64,000 nucleotides of DNA from Pedobacter gandavensis (GCF_014172405.1 NZ_WNXC01000001.1:434001-498000), one strand, 5' to 3'; counted from the first letter of the stretch, positions 17,480 through 27,797 are shown. The notes: a model not told the origin generated them from the sequence alone. Numbers and translations: made by a program.

Positions 17480-17545
17480 ACCTTCCTTGTTGTTTGTGTC
17501 CTTAACCTGATAATTTTTCTAAATTTGAAGGGTAACCCATTTCCT

Positions 17546-18451
17546 ATGAATAGCACTAAGCTTAATTTAACGTTCCTGTTGTTGTTTTGTTCTTCATTTC
17601 TATATGCTCAAGGAGTGGATCCGGGGACCGCAAACCTCTTTGTACAGGATGAACTTAAATTGATAGCCAGTGATTTCAGTTTTACAGAAGGCTGCTCTCC
17701 TGACAAACATGGGAATGTTTTTTTTACTGATCAGCCTAAAGATAAAATCTGGAAATACAGTACAGATGGAAAACTATCTGTATTTCTGGATAAATCCGGG
17801 AGAGCGAATGGAACCCATTTCGATGCAAAAGGAAATCTGGTCGCCTGCGCAGATGAAAAAGGAGAGTTATGGTCTATAAAACCCAATGGAAAAATCAAGG
17901 TGTTATTGGCAGATTTTCAAGGAAAGGAATTTAACGGTCCCAATGACCTTTGGATCAATGCACAAGGAGCAATCTATTTTACAGATCCTTATTATAAACG
18001 TGATTATTGGACAAGAACCGGCAGGGACCTGGCTAGCAATGATGTTTATTATCTTCCGATAGGAGCCAAACAAGCGAGGCGGGTTGCCGACGGAATGATC
18101 AGACCAAATGGCCTGGTTGGTACTCCCGATGGAAAGTATTTGTATGTCGCCGACATTGGTGCAGGTAAAACGTTCCGATATTCCATTGAAAATAATGGGG
18201 ATTTAGCCGGAAAAGAATTGCTGATGGCCTATGGTTCTGATGGCATGACCTTAGACGAAAAAGGAAATATTTACTTAACTGCAAGAGATGGTGTGTTGAT
18301 CTTCAATTCCAAAGGGGAGATGATTGCCAAAATTAAAGTTCCTCATGCACCCAGTAACCTCTGCTTTTCAGGAAAGGATAAGAATATACTGTTCATTACC
18401 GCCCGCGAAGCGATTTATACCTTGCCCATGAAGGTAAAAGGAATAGAATAA
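17546..18451 (+). CDS. Exported SMP-30/gluconolactonase/LRE-like beta-propeller protein
   Basis: The 301-residue product has a signal peptide (MNSTKLNLTFLLLFCSSFLYAQG) and a six-bladed propeller pattern: FTEGCSPDKHGNVFFTD, FNGPNDLWINAQGAIYFTDPYY, MIRPNGLVGTPDGKYLYVAD, GSDGMTLDEKGNIYLT. The Glu in FTEG and the Asn/Asp in GPNDLW and SDGMTLD match the metal-binding residues of gluconolactonases. It would hydrolyse a sugar lactone, or possibly act in another esterase role, in the periplasm. The first in-frame ATG is 17546. It follows the GH2-malectin gene by 66 nt on the same strand and probably closes the SusCD operon. Confidence 0.85.
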   Translation: MNSTKLNLTFLLLFCSSFLYAQGVDPGTANLFVQDELKLIASDFSFTEGCSPDKHGNVFFTDQPKDKIWKYSTDGKLSVFLDKSGRANGTHFDAKGNLVACADEKGELWSIKPNGKIKVLLADFQGKEFNGPNDLWINAQGAIYFTDPYYKRDYWTRTGRDLASNDVYYLPIGAKQARRVADGMIRPNGLVGTPDGKYLYVADIGAGKTFRYSIENNGDLAGKELLMAYGSDGMTLDEKGNIYLTARDGVLIFNSKGEMIAKIKVPHAPSNLCFSGKDKNILFITAREAIYTLPMKVKGIE

Positions 18452-18631
18452 AAACAATTTCACATTTAATAGGTTATTCTTTAAAATTTGCGTGTTTTCC
18501 CTTTACGGTAATTATTAGCAGCTCCTGTTTAGTGCTATCAGTACAATCTTTCTTTTTCTCTTCTTCCGATCCATAAGGGAATGTTCTTCAGTTTTTTTAT
18601 AAAAAAAAGGCATCAACTTTAAAGCATTCTT

Positions 18632-19996
18632 ATGGCCATCAGACTAAGGTTCTCTTTCAAATTGTTCCTGGTGATGATGTTACAAGTATCCCTTGTATAT
18701 GGCCAAAGTTTACCTGTCGCAGCCCCTTTGGATACCAAGCCTACTTTTACTTTACAGCAATGCATCGATTACGGTTTAACCCATCAACCATTACTGCAAC
18801 AGTCGGTAATTAAGGTCACCATTGCCAAAATAAACAATGCCATCAACTTGTCGGACTGGTGGCCTAAAATTAATGCTACAGGGAATTTTACGCATTACCT
18901 GCAGTTGCCCACCAGTTTAAGTAATAATTCCTCAAGCGGCAGTTCAGCAGTGATCGCGCAAAAGGTAGGTGTTGCCAATACTGCGGTTCCAGGAATTGGT
19001 GTAACTCAAGCTGTGTTTACGCCAGCGTTGATGTATGCTACCAAAACAGCACCGCTATATTTAGAACAGGCAAAACAAGTGACCGATAGTACAAAAATTG
19101 AACTGGTTGCTGCAGTCAGCAAATCATTTTACGCCTTATTACTCACCCTTCAACAGGTCAATATTTTAAAAGAAGATACCTTAAGACTGGGAAGAAGTTT
19201 AACCGATGCCTATCACCAATACGTGGCTGGGATTGTTGACGAAACCGATTACCAGCAGGCTGACATTTCCCTCAATAATTCTAAGGCGCAATTGAAACAA
19301 GCCTATGAAAACATCATTCCCCAATATGCGCTGTTAAAGCAAGTCATGGGCTACAAACCCGAAGCGGAGTTTCACATCATCAGTGATACACTGGAAATGA
19401 TGAAAAATATTCAGGTGGATACTTCCAAACAGTTGGCGTACGACCGTCGGATTGAATTTAAGCAACTCCAGGTTTCCAAAGCATTACAGCAAAAGACAAG
19501 CAATTATTATAAATGGTCTTTCCTGCCATCAGTAGGGGCTACTTATAATTACAACCATGAGTTTGAAAGTAGTTCTTTCTCTAAACTTTTTAACACTGCT
19601 TATCCAAATTCTTACGTCGGATTAACGATCAGTGTTCCAGTGTTTACCGGGTTTTTCAGGACCAATAACCTCAAGAAATCCAGGCTTCAGGAGCAGATCC
19701 TAAACCTGAGTCAGGATAACCTGAAATCAGCAATTAATGTGCAATACACAACCGCTATGGCCAATTATAAAGGTAATTTATACAATATGGAGGTGTTGAA
19801 AAAAAATGTGGCCATGGCAAAACGCGTATACTTTGTGGTTGACCTGCAATACAAGCAGGGAATTGTTCCTTACCTGAATATGATTACTGCGGAAACCAAC
19901 CTCATCACTTCAGAATTAAATTATTTAAATGCCTTATTCCAGGTATTGTCCAACAAGATAGATATAGAGAAGGCCATGGGCGAGATTTCTTATTGA
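18632..19996 (+). CDS. TolC-family outer-membrane efflux protein
   Basis: The 454-residue product has a signal peptide (to about VYGQ, residue 25) and the two repeated outer-membrane-efflux-protein domains of TolC. The first begins FTLQQCIDYGLTHQPLLQQS; the second includes EFKQLQVSKALQQKTSNYYKWSFLP and YVGLTISVPVFTGF, with long helical heptads. It is the first gene of a four-gene set with a membrane-fusion protein and two RND pumps, so it forms the exit duct of that pump. A 180-nt upstream gap holds the probable promoter; no local regulator gene is present. Confidence 0.92.
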   Translation: MAIRLRFSFKLFLVMMLQVSLVYGQSLPVAAPLDTKPTFTLQQCIDYGLTHQPLLQQSVIKVTIAKINNAINLSDWWPKINATGNFTHYLQLPTSLSNNSSSGSSAVIAQKVGVANTAVPGIGVTQAVFTPALMYATKTAPLYLEQAKQVTDSTKIELVAAVSKSFYALLLTLQQVNILKEDTLRLGRSLTDAYHQYVAGIVDETDYQQADISLNNSKAQLKQAYENIIPQYALLKQVMGYKPEAEFHIISDTLEMMKNIQVDTSKQLAYDRRIEFKQLQVSKALQQKTSNYYKWSFLPSVGATYNYNHEFESSSFSKLFNTAYPNSYVGLTISVPVFTGFFRTNNLKKSRLQEQILNLSQDNLKSAINVQYTTAMANYKGNLYNMEVLKKNVAMAKRVYFVVDLQYKQGIVPYLNMITAETNLITSELNYLNALFQVLSNKIDIEKAMGEISY

Positions 19997-20019
19997 TTTT
20001 TATATAAATCGGTTTTTTT

Positions 20020-21213
20020 ATGAACAGGGTATCACTAATGACAGGTTTAATGTGTTGCTTCGGGCTTTTCTCCTGCAATAGAAAGGCACAGCCGGATGTT
20101 CCGCCTGTGCCAGTCAATTTATATCAGGTGGATAAACATCAGGTGGTGTACTACGATAATTATCCTGGAACGATGCAGGCGCTTAATCAGGTGAATTTAT
20201 TACCCGTAGTGCAGGGTTTAATTACCGGGATCTTCTTTAAAGACGGCAGTCAGGTGAAAAAGGGACAGGTATTGTATGAAATTGATAAACGGGTGTATCA
20301 ATCTACCTATGACCAGCAGGCGGCAAATCTGAAAGTCTCACAGGATAATTTAACTCAAGCACAACAAGATGCAGACCGCTATACTTACCTGAATAATTAT
20401 AAAGCAGTGGCAAAGCAACAATATGATCATGCCATGATCGCCTTACAAGTGGCAAAAAGCCAGGTGAAAGCCGCAAATCAGGTATTGAAAGCAGCAAAAG
20501 ACAACCTGAATTATGCGGTGATTAGGGCGCCATATAGTGGTTCTATTGGCATCAGTCAGGTGAAACTGGGTAATATGGTTAATGTTGGTCAGACGATATT
20601 AAACACGATTTCTACCAATGATCCCATGGCGGTAGATTTTCAATTGAATGAGAAACAATTGCCGGATTTTGAAAGACTGCTGAATGCGAAGGCTTCCGCG
20701 CGTCCGGATTCCTTATTTACACTGCTATTGCCCAATAATGAGCTTTACGACCAACAAGGATCAATTTCATTTATTGACCGGGCAGTAGACCCGCAAACGG
20801 GCTCTATTCTAGTCAGGCTTATTTTTCCCAATCCAAAACAAACCCTCAAATCAGGAATGAGTAGCTTAATCAGGGTTCATAATTTAGATACCCAGCCACA
20901 GATGCTCATCCCGAGTAGGGCGGTTACGGAGCAAATGGGGGAGTATTTTGTATTTATTGCCCAACCTGATACCAGCAGCAGGAAAAAACCTGGTTCAGAA
21001 GCCAAGTCAAACCGGGCTAAGCCAATTCATCATGGTTCAAATCTGATGGCGGTTCAAAAAAAGATTAAGACTGGCGCAACCATTGGTGCCAATGTTATCG
21101 TGGTTTCAGGGATTAATCCCGGAGACAAGATCGTCGTAGACGGTATTCAATCTTTGCATGACGGGACACCAATCGCTCCGGGAAAGTATCACCAAATGAA
21201 AACCAATAGATAA
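20020..21213 (+). CDS. RND efflux periplasmic adaptor (membrane-fusion protein)
   Basis: The 397-residue lipoprotein has MNRVSLMTGLMCCFGLFSC with a lipobox cysteine at 19. The HlyD/AcrA architecture follows: N-terminal barrel-sandwich half (LPVVQGLITGIFFKDGSQVKKGQVLYEID), alpha-hairpin (SQDNLTQAQQDADRY), second lipoyl half (YAVIRAPYSGSIGISQVKLGNMV) and beta-barrel (ILVRLIFPNPKQTLKSGMSS). A Lys/Ser-rich insertion around residues 325-345 (SSRKKPGSEAKSNRAK) in the membrane-proximal part is unusual. It bridges the RND pumps and TolC. The gene lies 23 nt after tolC and 9 nt before the first pump. Confidence 0.93.
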   Translation: MNRVSLMTGLMCCFGLFSCNRKAQPDVPPVPVNLYQVDKHQVVYYDNYPGTMQALNQVNLLPVVQGLITGIFFKDGSQVKKGQVLYEIDKRVYQSTYDQQAANLKVSQDNLTQAQQDADRYTYLNNYKAVAKQQYDHAMIALQVAKSQVKAANQVLKAAKDNLNYAVIRAPYSGSIGISQVKLGNMVNVGQTILNTISTNDPMAVDFQLNEKQLPDFERLLNAKASARPDSLFTLLLPNNELYDQQGSISFIDRAVDPQTGSILVRLIFPNPKQTLKSGMSSLIRVHNLDTQPQMLIPSRAVTEQMGEYFVFIAQPDTSSRKKPGSEAKSNRAKPIHHGSNLMAVQKKIKTGATIGANVIVVSGINPGDKIVVDGIQSLHDGTPIAPGKYHQMKTNR

Positions 21214-21222
21214 GGCCGCGTT

Positions 21223-24200
21223 ATGATCGCTAATACATTTATAAAAAGGCCGGTAACAGCAATTGTAATATCGATCGTATTGGTGATTACAGGGTTGATT
21301 TGTATCCTCAATTTACCCGTAGATCAATACCCGGATATTACGCCGCCTATCGTACAGGTTAATGCTCAATATACCGGGGCTGATGCACAAACGGTGGAGC
21401 AAACTGTTGCGACCCCCATAGAAGAACAGGTTAATGGTACGCCAGGCATGGAATACATGCAAAGTAACAGCACCAATAATGGGCTGATGTCTATGAATGT
21501 GACTTTTGGCATTGGAACGGATATCGACATCGCCGCCCTGGATGTGCAGAATAGGGTGAGTATCGCTACCCCTTTAATTCCTACTGTTGCCAGTAGGTTA
21601 GGAATTACCGTTCGGGCATTGAACCCAAGTATGTTGATGATGGTGGCTGTTTATGCGCCAAAAGGAACTCATGACATTACTTTTCTGGACAACTATACCA
21701 ATGTTTTTGTGCAGGATGCGTTGTTAAGGGTGCCCGGTGTGGGGAGTATCAACCGGTTCACCGATGATTTTAGCATGCGTATCTGGATGAACCCAAATAA
21801 AATGGCCTCCTATGGCATTACACCCGCGGATGTAATTGCCGCCCTAAATTCGCAAAACGTACAGGTAGCTGCGGGCTCGGCAGGCGTTCCCCCTCAGCAA
21901 AAAACACAGGCCTTTGAAATCGGTATTCTGGTCAACGGCAGACTGAGTAAGGTGACTGAATTTGAGGATATTGTAGTCAAGGCCGTTCCCGCAATCAACC
22001 AGCTTGTCTACCTTAAAGATGTGGCCAGAGTAGAGCTGGGGAAGTTTACTTTTTCCAGCAACTCTTTTGTAGATGGACATCGGGCATCTTACCTGCTTAT
22101 TTATCAGGCCCCAGGAAGTAATGCGCTGAAAACAGCAAATGGCGTGTACGCCGCCTTGGCAAAGTTGAAGCAGTTTTTTCCTGCAGATGTGACCTACAGT
22201 GTCCCTTTTGAGGCGGTTACAGTAGTAAAAGTATCCATGGTAGATGTGGTGACTACTTTGCTGCTGACCCTGGCATTAGTGGCGCTCGTCGTATTCCTGT
22301 TCCTGCAAAATTTCCGCTCTACACTGATTCCTGTACTGGCAATTCCCGTCTCCATCTTAGGAACTTTCTGCTTCTTCATTCCATTGGGTTTTACCATCAA
22401 TACCCTGACGATGTTCGGTTTTGTTCTGGCCATCGGTATCGTAGTAGATGATGCCATTATTGTGGTGGAGGCTGTTCAGAACTATATAGACAAACATGGG
22501 ATGTCCGCAAAAGAAGCGACTTATTATGCGATGAAGGATATTGCAGCACCAGTGATTGCGATTGCCTTGATTCTGGCCGCAGTATTTGTTCCCGTAGGAT
22601 TTATTCCAGGGATTGTAGGTCGCCTCTACCAGCAATTTGCCATTACCATCGCCATTTCTGTGATTATTTCAGCATTCATTGCGCTTTCACTTACTCCGGC
22701 ACTCTGTACTTTACTGTTAAAACCAACCCCCGCAAATGAAGGCAGCAGGGGGATAGGGGAATGGTTTGCTAAATTTAATAACTGGTTTGACCGGGTCACT
22801 AAAGGCTATGCTAAAGGGGTTCAGAAAAGTATCAAAGGATTTCGTTTTGCGATCCTGTTGTTGCTCGGTATTTGTGTCGCCGCATTTTTACTCCTATACC
22901 ATAAGCCCACAGGTTTTATTCCCTCAGAGGATGATGGTAATTTATACGTGACCTTCCAGTTGCCTCCGGCATCCTCAACCAGTCAGTCTGTAACGGTGAT
23001 GAACAAGCTCATGAAAGTGGTGGCAGCAACACCCGGTGTTGGTCATTACGCCGCCTTATCCGGCTTAAACGTGATCAATAACGCAACCAATTCTAATGGA
23101 GGAACAATTTACGTGCAGTTAAAGCCATGGAGTGATCGGGGGAAAGCATCAGAAAAAGTTCCCGGTATCATCACCGAGATGAAAAGTAGAATCGCCAAAG
23201 CAGGAATTAACAATGCAAATATTGAGGTGATTCAACCCTCGCCAATTCCAGGAGTTGGAGCAACAATAGGTTTTAATTTTCAAATCGAGCAACGCAATAC
23301 CAATGATGATTTACCCGCATTTGAAAAGGTGGTTCATCAATTTACGGTTGCTGCCAATCAGCATCCCGGCATCAGCAATGCCTATAGTTTTTTCTCTGCC
23401 AAAACTCCAGGTTATGCCCTCACCGTAGACCGCGATAAATGTGAGAAATTGGGCGTCAATATTGGTGATGTATTTACCACGATACAGGCTTTTATGGGCA
23501 GTTTGTATGTCAATGATTTTACCACCTATAACCGTACTTACCATGTAGTGGTTCAGGCGGATACGATGTTCCGCTCAGTGGTTTCTGATATCGATAAGTA
23601 TTATGTGCGGAATCAAGCGGGGCAGATGTTGCCTCTTGGAACCTTGCTGAGCTATAAGCAAACGGAAACGGCACCGTTCATTTCACACTTTAATATTTTC
23701 CGATCTGCGGAGATTGATGGCGCTTCCGGACCCGGTTACTCCAGCACACAGACCATTGCCGCTTTGCAGGAAACCGCTGAAAAGGTATTGCCGGAAGGGT
23801 ATACTTATGAGTTTTCAGGACTAAGTTATGAGGAAATGAAGGCAGGCTCAGCAACTATTTACATTTTTGCTTTTTCCATCACTTTTGTGTTTTTATTCCT
23901 CGCTGCATTGTATGAGAGCTGGTCCGTTCCGTTTTCGGTACTTCTGGCTGTTCCTATCGGGGTATTTGGCGCCATCTTAGCATTGACCTGCATCCCGGCC
24001 TTAACGAACAATGTATACGCTCAAATTGGTCTGATTACATTGATTGGCCTCGCTGCTAAAAATGCCATCTTGATTGTAGAATTTGCGAAGGTAAGGGTAG
24101 ATCGGGGAGAAGAGCTGATAAAATCCGTATTAGAGGCAGTAACGCTACGTTTAAGACCGATTGTGATGACTTCCATGGCCTTCATTTTAGGGGTTTTACC

Positions 24201-24483
24201 TTTGGTATTTGCAACAGGTGCAGGTGCAATCGCAAGGCGTACGATTGGTTTGACCGTTTTTGGTGGGATGCTTGCGGCAACAACTTTAGCCATTTTTATT
24301 GTGCCGGTCTTGTTTGTGGTCATCACCCGCTTATCCTATGGCAAGAAAAAACTAGCCTGGTTGCAGGAAAACCATGAGGAGTTAATGAAGAAAGCAGCGA
24401 AAGTAGAAGAACAGAATATTGATGCAGAGCTGGAATATGAATTGAAAAAATCAAGGGATCTCTCTAAACCTGAGCAGCAATGA
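21223..24483 (+). CDS. RND multidrug efflux permease, HAE1 family (first of a tandem pair)
   Basis: The 1086-residue protein starts MIANTFIKRPVTAIVISIVL, the typical RND N terminus with TM1. Twelve TM segments in two halves and two large periplasmic loops are evident. The proton-relay aspartates in TM4 (AIGIVVDDAIIVVEA) and the TM10 lysine (GLAAKNAILIVEFAKVR) are kept. Docking and porter segments such as MLMMVAVYAP and VNDFTTYNRTYHVVVQAD match AcrB/MexB-like drug pumps rather than heavy-metal CusA types. It is a close paralogue of the next gene, whose start overlaps its stop (ATGA). Confidence 0.95.
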   Translation: MIANTFIKRPVTAIVISIVLVITGLICILNLPVDQYPDITPPIVQVNAQYTGADAQTVEQTVATPIEEQVNGTPGMEYMQSNSTNNGLMSMNVTFGIGTDIDIAALDVQNRVSIATPLIPTVASRLGITVRALNPSMLMMVAVYAPKGTHDITFLDNYTNVFVQDALLRVPGVGSINRFTDDFSMRIWMNPNKMASYGITPADVIAALNSQNVQVAAGSAGVPPQQKTQAFEIGILVNGRLSKVTEFEDIVVKAVPAINQLVYLKDVARVELGKFTFSSNSFVDGHRASYLLIYQAPGSNALKTANGVYAALAKLKQFFPADVTYSVPFEAVTVVKVSMVDVVTTLLLTLALVALVVFLFLQNFRSTLIPVLAIPVSILGTFCFFIPLGFTINTLTMFGFVLAIGIVVDDAIIVVEAVQNYIDKHGMSAKEATYYAMKDIAAPVIAIALILAAVFVPVGFIPGIVGRLYQQFAITIAISVIISAFIALSLTPALCTLLLKPTPANEGSRGIGEWFAKFNNWFDRVTKGYAKGVQKSIKGFRFAILLLLGICVAAFLLLYHKPTGFIPSEDDGNLYVTFQLPPASSTSQSVTVMNKLMKVVAATPGVGHYAALSGLNVINNATNSNGGTIYVQLKPWSDRGKASEKVPGIITEMKSRIAKAGINNANIEVIQPSPIPGVGATIGFNFQIEQRNTNDDLPAFEKVVHQFTVAANQHPGISNAYSFFSAKTPGYALTVDRDKCEKLGVNIGDVFTTIQAFMGSLYVNDFTTYNRTYHVVVQADTMFRSVVSDIDKYYVRNQAGQMLPLGTLLSYKQTETAPFISHFNIFRSAEIDGASGPGYSSTQTIAALQETAEKVLPEGYTYEFSGLSYEEMKAGSATIYIFAFSITFVFLFLAALYESWSVPFSVLLAVPIGVFGAILALTCIPALTNNVYAQIGLITLIGLAAKNAILIVEFAKVRVDRGEELIKSVLEAVTLRLRPIVMTSMAFILGVLPLVFATGAGAIARRTIGLTVFGGMLAATTLAIFIVPVLFVVITRLSYGKKKLAWLQENHEELMKKAAKVEEQNIDAELEYELKKSRDLSKPEQQ

Positions 24484-27400
24484 TTGCCAATACATTCATA
24501 AAACGACCAGTCACCGCGATAGTGGTTTCTATTGTGCTCATGATTTCCGGGCTGATTTGCCTTTTTACCTTACCTGTAGACCAGTATCCTAATATTACCC
24601 CACCATCGGTGTCTATCTCCGGCCAGTATTCCGGTGCGGATGCGCAGACTGTAGAACAAACTGTGACTACACCTGTGGAAGAACAGGTAAACGGAACGCC
24701 CGGCATGGAATACATGCAAAGCACCAATACCAATACGGGAAGTATGAACATTAGTGTCGTCTTTAACTTAGGTACTAATGTTAAAGTAGCCGCCCTGAAT
24801 GTTCAGAATCGGGTAGCCATCGCCAAGCCTTCCTTACCAGTGGTAGTGAGTCAATTGGGCCTGACTGTTCGTGCCAGAAATCCAAGTATGTTGATGATGG
24901 TGGCTATATTTTCTCCGAATAACACGCATAATATCACCTTCTTGGATAATTATACTAATGTTTTTATTGAGGATGCCTTGCTGCGGGTGCCAGGGGTGGG
25001 AGACATCAGTACCCGTACCGATAATTTTAGCATGAGGATCTGGATGAATCCCCAAAAGATGGCCGCTTATGGCCTGGTTCCTCAGGATGTAATTACCGCC
25101 CTGGTTTCTCAGAATGTGCAAGTGGCTGCAGGCTCAGTAGGCACGCCTCCACAGTTGAGCTCCCAACAATTGGAACAAAGTATATTGATACAAGGGCAAC
25201 TTAATAAGGCCTCAGAATATGAGAAAGTGGTTGTAAAGGCTGTTCCTGCGACTGGAAAGCTCGTTTTTCTTAAAGATGTGGCCAGGGTAGAGTTGGGGAA
25301 GTTTACTTTTTCCAGTAATTCCTTTGCAGATGGTAAAAGAGCCTCCTTTCTTCAGATTTATCAAACCCCCGGAAGTAATGCGCTGGAAACTGCCGATAAC
25401 ATTTACGCTGCCTTGGACAATTTGAAAAAGTCTTTCCCTGGGGACATGGCTTACATGGTGCCTTTTGAGTCCATTACCATCATAAAGGTTTCCATTACCG
25501 AAGTGGTAAAGACGTTGTTCCTGGCCCTGGGACTGGTTGCATTGGTTGTATTTCTTTTCTTACAAAACTGGCGCTCTACCCTGATTCCAATTCTAGCGAT
25601 TCCCGTATCTATCCTTGGAACGTTCTGCTTTTTTATCCCGCTTGGCTTTACTGTGAATACCTTAACCATGTTTGGTTTTGTGCTGGCAATTGGTATTGTG
25701 GTGGATGATGCGATCATTGTAGTGGAGGCCGTTCAGCACTATATAGATAAAGAAAAAATGTCACCAAAGGCGGGTACTTATCAGGCAATGAAGGATATAT
25801 CAGGTCCCGTTGTGGCCATAGCATTGATTCTGGCAGCAGTGTTCTTACCTGTAGGATTCATTCCTGGAATTGTTGGGAAACTTTACCAGCAATTTGCTTT
25901 AACGATTGCCATTTCTGTGATGCTTTCCGCATTTATAGCACTTTCGCTGACACCTGCACTTTGTACTTTATTGCTAAGACCAACCAGTATTAATCCTAAG
26001 TCTAAAAATATCGATAAGCTGTTTTATCATTTCAATACCTGGTTTACCAAGGTCACAGAGAAATATGCACGTGGGGTGGAACGATGTATCCAATCTACGG
26101 GATGGATGTTGGCTTTACTAGCTGTCATTTGTATGGCGACTATCTTTTTATTTAAGCACAAGCCATCAGGGTTTATCCCACCAGAAGATGATGGCCGCTT
26201 GTACGTCACTTATCAATTGCCTGAAGCCTCTGCAACGGTAGAATCTGTTGCCCTGATCACGAAGTTGATGAAAATAGTTTCCGGTACACCAGGTGTTGGG
26301 CATTATGCTGCGCTTTCCGGATTAAATGTGCTCAATTCAGGGAGTAACTCCAACAATGGAACGATATTCTGTATGCTGAAACCCTGGGCAGAAAGAACGG
26401 TAGCCAGTCGGCAGATTCCCGGAATTATTGTCGAGATGAAGAAACGGATCGCAGCTTCCGGGATTAAAAACGCAAATGTTGTGGTCATTCCGCCGCCACC
26501 CATTCGTGGTGTCGGACAAGCTTCTGGCTTTAGCATCCAGATTCAACAAGGCAATACGACCGACGATGTACATCAATTTGAAAAGGTTGTGAAGCAATAT
26601 GTAGCTGCGCTGAATAAAAACCCAGCCACGGCCACTGCTTTCAGCTATTATTCGGCGCATACCCCATCTTATAACCTGACCGTAGATCGATTGAAATGCG
26701 AGAAATTGGGCGTGCCAGTTTCTGCCGTATTCAATACGTTGCAGGCTTATATGGGTAGTATGTTGGTTAATAATTTTACTTTATATAACCGAACTTACCA
26801 TGTAGTTGTTCAGGCAGATACTAATTTTAGAGCCTTGGTTTCTGATATTGGTAAGTACCAGGTGCGTAATGCTGCCGGGCAGATGGTTCCAATGGCCACA
26901 CTGATTAGTTATGAGCCAACGGAAACCACGCCATTGATTTCTCATTTTAACCTCTTTCGCTCTGCGGAAGTGGATGGTTCCACGCCTCAAGGGTATAGCA
27001 CCGGCCAGGGAATTGAAGTATTGGAAGAAACCGCAAAGCGGGTTTTGCCAGCCGGTTATACCTATGAATTTTCCGGCCTGACCTATGAAGAAATTCGGGC
27101 AGGAACGACCACTGTTTATATATTTCTCCTCTCCATTGTGTTTGTATTCTTGTTTCTGGCTGCCTTGTATGAGAGTTGGACCGTTCCTTTGTCTGTCATG
27201 CTTGCAGTTCCAATCAGTGCTTTTGGGGCCATTCTTGTGCTTAGCCTACTCCCCAGATTGACCAACAATGTGTATGCACAGATTGGCTTGATTACCCTGA
27301 TCGGGCTCTCTGCGAAGAATGCAATCTTGATTGTGGAATTTGCTAAAGTAAGGGTAGATCTAGGAGAAGCCTTGCTGAAAGCCACCTTAGATGCAGTAAG

Positions 27401-27725
27401 ATTACGGTTAAGGCCAATTATTATGACCTCTTTGGCTTTTATCCTAGGGGTGATGCCTTTGGTGTTGGCTACCGGAGCAGGGGCTGTAGCGCGCAATACC
27501 ATCGGCTATACCGTGCTGGGAGGGATGATTGCTTCTTCCGGAATCGCAATATTTATTGTTCCGGTCTTGTTTGTGATTTTTACGCGTTTAGCTTACGGTA
27601 AAAAACAGCTGGCCTGGCTGCAGGAACACCGCGAAGAACTGCTGGAAAAAGCAAGGAAGGTGGAACAGGAAAACATGGATCCAGAATTGGAATATGATCT
27701 CGCCAAAGAAAATATGCGGAAATAA
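24480..27725 (+). CDS. RND multidrug efflux permease, HAE1 family (second of a tandem pair)
   Basis: The 1081-residue protein is strikingly similar to the preceding permease along its full length by eye, from MIANTFIKRPVTAIVVSIVL to the C-terminal AYGKKQLAWLQEH. TM4 (AIGIVVDDAIIVVEA) and TM10 (GLSAKNAILIVEFAKVR) catalytic residues are kept, so both pumps should be active. Differences cluster in the porter loops (for instance the LSSQQLEQSILIQGQL segment), which suggests different substrate faces. The 4-nt ATGA overlap implies translational coupling. One adaptor and one TolC for two pumps recalls MdtABC, in which two RND subunits form one heterotrimer. Confidence 0.95.
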   Translation: MIANTFIKRPVTAIVVSIVLMISGLICLFTLPVDQYPNITPPSVSISGQYSGADAQTVEQTVTTPVEEQVNGTPGMEYMQSTNTNTGSMNISVVFNLGTNVKVAALNVQNRVAIAKPSLPVVVSQLGLTVRARNPSMLMMVAIFSPNNTHNITFLDNYTNVFIEDALLRVPGVGDISTRTDNFSMRIWMNPQKMAAYGLVPQDVITALVSQNVQVAAGSVGTPPQLSSQQLEQSILIQGQLNKASEYEKVVVKAVPATGKLVFLKDVARVELGKFTFSSNSFADGKRASFLQIYQTPGSNALETADNIYAALDNLKKSFPGDMAYMVPFESITIIKVSITEVVKTLFLALGLVALVVFLFLQNWRSTLIPILAIPVSILGTFCFFIPLGFTVNTLTMFGFVLAIGIVVDDAIIVVEAVQHYIDKEKMSPKAGTYQAMKDISGPVVAIALILAAVFLPVGFIPGIVGKLYQQFALTIAISVMLSAFIALSLTPALCTLLLRPTSINPKSKNIDKLFYHFNTWFTKVTEKYARGVERCIQSTGWMLALLAVICMATIFLFKHKPSGFIPPEDDGRLYVTYQLPEASATVESVALITKLMKIVSGTPGVGHYAALSGLNVLNSGSNSNNGTIFCMLKPWAERTVASRQIPGIIVEMKKRIAASGIKNANVVVIPPPPIRGVGQASGFSIQIQQGNTTDDVHQFEKVVKQYVAALNKNPATATAFSYYSAHTPSYNLTVDRLKCEKLGVPVSAVFNTLQAYMGSMLVNNFTLYNRTYHVVVQADTNFRALVSDIGKYQVRNAAGQMVPMATLISYEPTETTPLISHFNLFRSAEVDGSTPQGYSTGQGIEVLEETAKRVLPAGYTYEFSGLTYEEIRAGTTTVYIFLLSIVFVFLFLAALYESWTVPLSVMLAVPISAFGAILVLSLLPRLTNNVYAQIGLITLIGLSAKNAILIVEFAKVRVDLGEALLKATLDAVRLRLRPIIMTSLAFILGVMPLVLATGAGAVARNTIGYTVLGGMIASSGIAIFIVPVLFVIFTRLAYGKKQLAWLQEHREELLEKARKVEQENMDPELEYDLAKENMRK

Positions 27726-27787
27726 GCGGTTTATCTTTGGTAAGGTAGATTCCTTCGCTTTATTTTAATGGCCTTAATACCTGTTTT

Positions 27788-27797
27788 CAAACGTTTG
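27788..27797. promoter_or_regulatory. LacI-type palindromic operator candidate upstream of GH35 gene
   Basis: CAAACGTTTG is a perfect 10-bp palindrome with a central CG, as in operators of LacI/GalR-family regulators, followed by CG. It lies about 100 nt before the GH35 start. The identical CAAACGTTTGCG occurs upstream of the DUF3472 gene at 56979. No lacI-type gene is in the window. Confidence 0.5.
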
